A stretch of DNA of 17,619 nucleotides, taken from the NCBI GenBank assembly GCA_013362385.1, contig JABFWC010000214.1, positions 1-17,619 on the forward strand, written 5' to 3'. The DNA comes from Pseudarthrobacter sp. (GTDB taxonomy: Bacteria > Actinomycetota > Actinomycetes > Actinomycetales > Micrococcaceae). This document shows positions 14,838 to 17,619 of the stretch, in pieces; positions within the stretch are counted from its first letter, which is position 1; every line of letters starts with the position of its first letter. A model generated the notes under the pieces. That model did not search any database, was not told where the DNA came from, and saw only the letters and a program-made list of their open reading frames with translations. The translations under genes were made by a program, and so were the position numbers.

Positions 14838-15592
14838 CAGATCGGCAACTTCACGTCGGTTTGGAACCAGTACTGCAGCCCGGTGACCCAGGCCCCCCAC
14901 ACTCCGGTGGCCATCAGCAGCCCGAGCACCACCAGGATGCCGCCGCCGGTCCGCTGGATGGCGAGGCGGTGCTTGCGGAAGAACGCCATGACGCCCATCC
15001 CGCGGCGCACGGCCAGGGCGATCAGCAGGAACGGGATGCCTAGCCCCAGGCTGTAGACGAAGGCCAGGAAGGCGCCTTTGGCGGCGGAGGATCCGCCGGA
15101 GAGGCTCAGCAGCTGCACGGCGGAATAGGTGGGACCGATGCAGGGCGCCCAGCCCAGCCCGAAGGTCAGTCCCAGCAGCGGCGCGCCCCAGAGCCCGGCC
15201 GGCGGCCTGGCGTGGATCTTGGCATCGCGCTGCAGCCAGCTGAACCCACCCATGAAGACGATGCCCATGATGATCACCAGGACGCCCAGGAGCTGGGTGA
15301 TCCAGGCATTCTGGCCACCGCCGATCAGGGTGCCCAGCTGCCCGAATGCGCCGCCAAGCAGGACGAAGATCACGGAAAAACCCAGGACGAACAGCCCGAT
15401 GCCGGCCAGCATGCGGCCGCGCTTTTGCTTCTGCAGGTCCACGCCACTGAGCCCGGTGACGTATCCAAGGTACCCGGGGACAAGGGGCAGGACGCACGGG
15501 GACAGGAAGGAAACGAGTCCGGCCAGCAGCGCCACGGGAATGGCGAGCAGGATCGAGCCGTTCAGGATGGCTTCGGCGAAGGGGCTGTTCAC
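14837..15592 (-). CDS. ccdA: Thiol-disulfide carrier CcdA
   Basis: A 251-residue member of the CcdA/DsbD membrane family, which carries reducing electrons from cytoplasmic thioredoxin across the membrane to extracytoplasmic thiol-reducing proteins such as ResA/TlpA. Six hydrophobic helices are visible. The two paired cysteines lie in the family's expected settings: SFLSPCVLPLVPGYLG (about residues 28-43) and GWAPCIGPTYS (about 147-157). The start is GTG at 15592, 13 bases after the tlpA stop, with only a weak GGCGGG-type ribosome-binding site. Its stop overlaps the resB start. In this operon it should keep the TlpA/ResA-like lipoprotein reduced so that apocytochrome CxxCH cysteines are free for haem attachment. 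Confidence 0.95.
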   Translation of the reverse strand: MNSPFAEAILNGSILLAIPVALLAGLVSFLSPCVLPLVPGYLGYVTGLSGVDLQKQKRGRMLAGIGLFVLGFSVIFVLLGGAFGQLGTLIGGGQNAWITQLLGVLVIIMGIVFMGGFSWLQRDAKIHARPPAGLWGAPLLGLTFGLGWAPCIGPTYSAVQLLSLSGGSSAAKGAFLAFVYSLGLGIPFLLIALAVRRGMGVMAFFRKHRLAIQRTGGGILVVLGLLMATGVWGAWVTGLQYWFQTDVKLPI

Positions 15593-15605
15593 GGTCCGGG
15601 CCCGC

Positions 15606-16217
15606 CTACTCGGCCACGGCTGCCGTGATGAGGGCCTTCAGGGTGCCCTTTTCAATCTCGCCAAGGACTCGCGAGGCCACCCGTCCCTGCTTGTCCAGGA
15701 CCAGGGTGGTGGGCACGGCCCCCGGGGGCACCAGGCCGGACACGGACAGCAGGACGCCGCCGTCCTTGTCGTCGAAGCTGGGGTAGGTCAGGTTGAAGGT
15801 CTTCTCGAACGCTTCGGCGGTGGCCTTCTCGTCCCGGAGGTTGACCCCGAGGAACTGGACGCCCTGGTCCTTGAAATCCTGGTGCAGGCCCTCGAGGATG
15901 GGCGCCTCCACCCGGCAGGGTGCGCACGCGGCGAACCAGAAGTTCAGCACCGTCACTTTGCCTTGGAAATCGGCGGGCGTGACCGCGGTGCCGCTAAAAA
16001 GGGTGCCCTTGACCTGCACGGCTTCCTTGCGGTCGGCGGCAGCGAATTCGGTGACGGAGCCGTCGCCGGCCACGTAGTTCTTGTTGTCCCCTGCCTTGGC
16101 CTGCTTGGCCAGCGCGTCCTCCTGTGCGCAGCCGGACAGGCCCAGCGCCAACGCGGTAAGCGCCAGGCCGCCGGCGGCGAGCACGCTGCGGCGCGAGGTC
16201 AGGTTGTTGTAGGTCAC
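15606..16217 (-). CDS. TlpA/ResA-like thioredoxin lipoprotein
   Basis: Extracytoplasmic thioredoxin-fold protein, 203 residues from the chosen GTG at 16217, likely to reduce apocytochrome c cysteines. The N-terminus TSRRSVLAAGG (about 7-17) has twin arginines, and a hydrophobic stretch ends in the lipobox LSGC (27-30), giving a mature lipidated Cys30. The active site is WFAACAPCRVEAP (Cys98 and Cys101), with the cis-Pro loop in GAVPTTLV (about 167-174). The GTG is chosen because GGAG lies 7 bases upstream and the signal peptide starts there; the open frame continues upstream only as a shadow of the phosphatase gene. The preceding stop ends 2 bases before it (TAGCAGTG). It stands next to its probable electron donor, CcdA. 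Confidence 0.93.
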   Translation of the reverse strand: MTYNNLTSRRSVLAAGGLALTALALGLSGCAQEDALAKQAKAGDNKNYVAGDGSVTEFAAADRKEAVQVKGTLFSGTAVTPADFQGKVTVLNFWFAACAPCRVEAPILEGLHQDFKDQGVQFLGVNLRDEKATAEAFEKTFNLTYPSFDDKDGGVLLSVSGLVPPGAVPTTLVLDKQGRVASRVLGEIEKGTLKALITAAVAE

Positions 16218-16219
16218 TG

Positions 16220-16900
16220 CTAGGCTCCAGGGGTGCTGGCGGCACCGGGAAGAAGGGACGCCGCAGGTTCGGTGTACTCGACGCGCACCAGCGCGCCGGC
16301 GTCGTCGAACACCAGGGACGTGACGGATGTCAGCGTGCATTCACGCTTGCGCGGATCATGCCAAAGCGGCCGGCCCTCGGCGCTCAGCCGGGCAGCCCAG
16401 ATGGGAAGCTGGTGGCTGACCAGGATGGCCTCGGGCCCTTCGGCGCCGAAGTCGCCGGCGGCCAGTTCTATCGCCTGCCGGCGTGCGTCCTGCACCGCGG
16501 CGGCAACGCGAGCCGCCTGCTGTTTATACGGCTCGCCCCAGGACGGGCGGAGCGGGTTGACCAGCCGCGGCCAGTGCTTGGGCCGGCGAAGTTCAGCCTT
16601 GGTGACCTTCATGCCTTCGAAGTAGTTTTCGGCTTCGATGATGCGCTCGTCGGTGTGGATCTGCAGGTGCAGGGCTTCCGACGTCGGCCGTGCAGTTTCC
16701 TGTGCGCGGTCCAGCGGCGAGGCGGCCAGGTAGGTGAACCGGGCACCCCGCTCGGCCCGCTGCCGGAAGTGCTCGGCGAGGGTGCGGGCCATTTCCTGCC
16801 CCAGCTCGGAGAGGTGGAATTCGGGGAGCCGTCCGTAAAGAACGCCGTCCGGATTATGGACCTCGCCATGGCGGAGCAGATGGACAGTGGCTTGGGGCAT
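16220..16900 (-). CDS. Histidine phosphatase (phosphoglycerate mutase-like)
   Basis: A 226-residue histidine-phosphatase superfamily protein. The catalytic LLRHGEVHNP lies at residues 8-17, with His11 as the predicted phospho-acceptor; the second His is in ILVSHQLP (about 180-187). SPLDRAQETA (about residue 60) and the acid/phosphate-pocket region EAENYFEG fit the fold. The length and the loss of mutase-specific inserts point to a phosphatase rather than a glycolytic mutase; the substrate is unknown. The ATG at 16900 is used because the RHG motif should lie near the N-terminus; 33 further in-frame codons upstream run into AT-rich intergenic DNA. It is the first gene of the cytochrome c maturation operon, in the position of Rv0525 in M. 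tuberculosis as I recall it. Confidence 0.9.
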   Translation of the reverse strand: MPQATVHLLRHGEVHNPDGVLYGRLPEFHLSELGQEMARTLAEHFRQRAERGARFTYLAASPLDRAQETARPTSEALHLQIHTDERIIEAENYFEGMKVTKAELRRPKHWPRLVNPLRPSWGEPYKQQAARVAAAVQDARRQAIELAAGDFGAEGPEAILVSHQLPIWAARLSAEGRPLWHDPRKRECTLTSVTSLVFDDAGALVRVEYTEPAASLLPGAASTPGA

Positions 16901-16939
16901 GTTTACCAGTTTCTCAAAGATGGCGTGCGATCCGAAATC

Positions 16940-16956
16940 TTCTACCTCAAGTAGAA
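16940..16956. promoter_or_regulatory. Inverted repeat in the divergent control region, proximal to the phosphatase gene
   Basis: TTCTAC (16940-16945) and GTAGAA (16951-16956) flank CTCAA. On the - strand this contains TACTTGAGG, which nearly matches TAGTTGAGG found on the + strand at 17032-17040. The site lies about 40 bases upstream of the phosphatase start and could be an operator for the cytochrome c maturation operon. Confidence 0.4.
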
Positions 16957-17012
16957 CTGAAGTTTTTGAAGAAATGTTCCGAAGGCGGGAACAAAACATG
17001 CAAATGCATGCT

Positions 17013-17018
17013 TATATT
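17013..17018 (+). promoter_or_regulatory. Candidate -10 box (TATATT) of yceI
   Basis: TATATT lies in the AT-rich gap between the divergent phosphatase and yceI genes, 82 bases before the yceI ATG. It is the best -10-like sequence in the gap. The -35 region at the usual distance is not recognisable, and the - strand reading TATAAG at almost the same place could serve the divergent operon instead. Confidence 0.4.
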
Positions 17019-17033
17019 GGATGCAGCAAGTTA

Positions 17034-17061
17034 GTTGAGGCTTCAACAGATGAAGCTTCAA
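17034..17061. promoter_or_regulatory. Paired palindromes, candidate operator of yceI
   Basis: GTTGAGGCTTCAAC (17034-17047) has GTTGA/TCAAC arms, and TGAAGCTTCA (17051-17060) is a perfect palindrome; their centres are 15 bases apart. Together, TTGAGGCTTCA (17035-17045) and TGAAGCTTCAA (17051-17061) form an 11-base inverted repeat with one mismatch. The pair lies between the candidate -10 box and the ribosome-binding site, the classic place for a repressor. The sequence style resembles MarR-family sites; no MarR gene is inside the window. Confidence 0.55.
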
Positions 17062-17100
17062 CACCATACAACAGCAGACACAGCACAAAGGAGCAACATC

Positions 17101-17619
17101 ATGGCACTTCCCGCAGACGTCACCACCGGCACCTGGACCCTCGACAACTCGCACAGCGAGATCGGCTTCACCGTCCGCCACGCCGGCATCAGCAAGGTCC
17201 GGGGCCAGTTCACCGAAGCCGCTGCCACCTTGGACCTCGCGGAGGACGTTGCCGACTCGAAGATCAACGCCACCATCCAGACCGCGAGCTTCGACTCCGG
17301 CGATGCCAACCGCGACGGCCACGTGAAGGGCGAGGACTTCTTCGATGTGGAGAAGTTCCCGGAGATCTCCTTCGTCTCCAACGGCCTGGTGGCCAAGGGC
17401 AACAGCTACGAACTCACGGGCGACCTGACGATCAAGGGCGTCACCCGCCCGGTGACTCTCGAAACCGAGTTCAACGGCGTTGCAGTGGACCCGTTCGGCA
17501 ACACCCGCGCCGGCGTCTCCGCCGAGACCACCATCAGCCGCAAGGACTTCGGCCTCACGTGGAACGCGGTCCTGGAAACCGGCGGCGTCCTGGTCAGCGA
17601 CAAGGTTGCCATCAACCTG
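17101..17619 (+). CDS. YceI family protein, 3' end outside window
   Basis: A YceI-like lipocalin-type beta-barrel protein; family members bind polyisoprenoid or other amphiphilic ligands. The frame is open from the ATG to the window edge, 173 codons, with no stop, so only a few C-terminal residues are probably missing. Family features visible are the N-terminal WTLDNSHSEIGFTVRHAGISKVRGQF (split: TLDNSHSEIGF and VRHAGISKVRG), then DANRDGHVKGEDFFDVEKFPEISF (DxxRDxHxxxxxFFDxxxFP pattern), GDLTIKGVTRPVTL, and RKDFGLTWN. There is no signal peptide, so it is predicted cytoplasmic, as in many actinobacterial members. AAAGGAG (17088-17094) sits well placed upstream. It is transcribed away from the cytochrome c operon and may share its control region. 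Confidence 0.93.
   Translation, partial: MALPADVTTGTWTLDNSHSEIGFTVRHAGISKVRGQFTEAAATLDLAEDVADSKINATIQTASFDSGDANRDGHVKGEDFFDVEKFPEISFVSNGLVAKGNSYELTGDLTIKGVTRPVTLETEFNGVAVDPFGNTRAGVSAETTISRKDFGLTWNAVLETGGVLVSDKVAINL

Noticed and set aside
14838..15497. Open frame extending resB about 220 codons upstream
   Set aside because: This stretch is the ccdA coding region read in another frame; its Arg/Pro/Ala-rich translation has no membrane or domain character, and the ATG at 14837 overlaps the ccdA stop as expected.
1..17619. Mobile element, phage or integration site
   Set aside because: No transposase, integrase, tRNA or long terminal repeat pairs were seen, and codon use looks even across the window apart from the AT-rich gap at 16901-17100.

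Overview
The window comes from a high-GC Gram-positive actinobacterium, most likely of the Arthrobacter/Pseudarthrobacter group. The reasons are strong G/C at third codon positions, frequent GTG starts, System II (Ccs/Res) cytochrome c maturation genes beside a menaquinone pathway, and a DUF4229 gene next to menA. The genus is inferred from protein flavour and gene order, not from a database match. No rRNA, tRNA, CRISPR array, insertion sequence or phage gene is visible. No stretch over 300 bases lacks a gene; the three longest gaps (about 160, 190 and 200 bases) carry inverted or direct repeats and are described as regulatory regions.

Layout. (1) 1-1719, + strand: the 3' part of menE and complete menA, menaquinone synthesis. 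(2) 1716-3047: a small DUF4229 membrane protein on the - strand, converging on menA with overlapping stop codons, then two small + strand membrane proteins (PLDc_N type and an unrecognised four-helix protein). (3) 3060-11824, - strand: a five-gene block reading hsp70-like, luxR-type regulator, iniB-like, iniA-like, iniC-like. (4) 12016-16900, - strand: a tightly packed cytochrome c maturation operon reading histidine phosphatase, tlpA/resA, ccdA, resB, ccsB, the same order I recall for M. tuberculosis Rv0525-Rv0529. (5) 17101-end, + strand: a YceI-family gene cut by the window edge, divergent from the operon, behind an AT-rich control region with palindromes.

How they fit together. Regions 1 and 4 both serve the respiratory chain (quinone and cytochrome c). 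Region 3 lies between them and is the unusual part. It carries a homologue of the mycobacterial isoniazid-inducible iniBAC operon: two dynamin-like GTPases with ATGA translational coupling, and an acidic, lysine-free IniB-like protein. Directly upstream are a TPR-like LuxR regulator with no visible ATPase domain and a membrane-anchored Hsp70-type ATPase with no substrate-binding domain and a long Pro/Thr-rich tail predicted to lie outside the membrane. Those two genes are separated by one base. I propose, as inference only, that the Hsp70-like protein and the LuxR protein form an envelope-stress sensing module that controls the dynamin-like membrane-repair genes.
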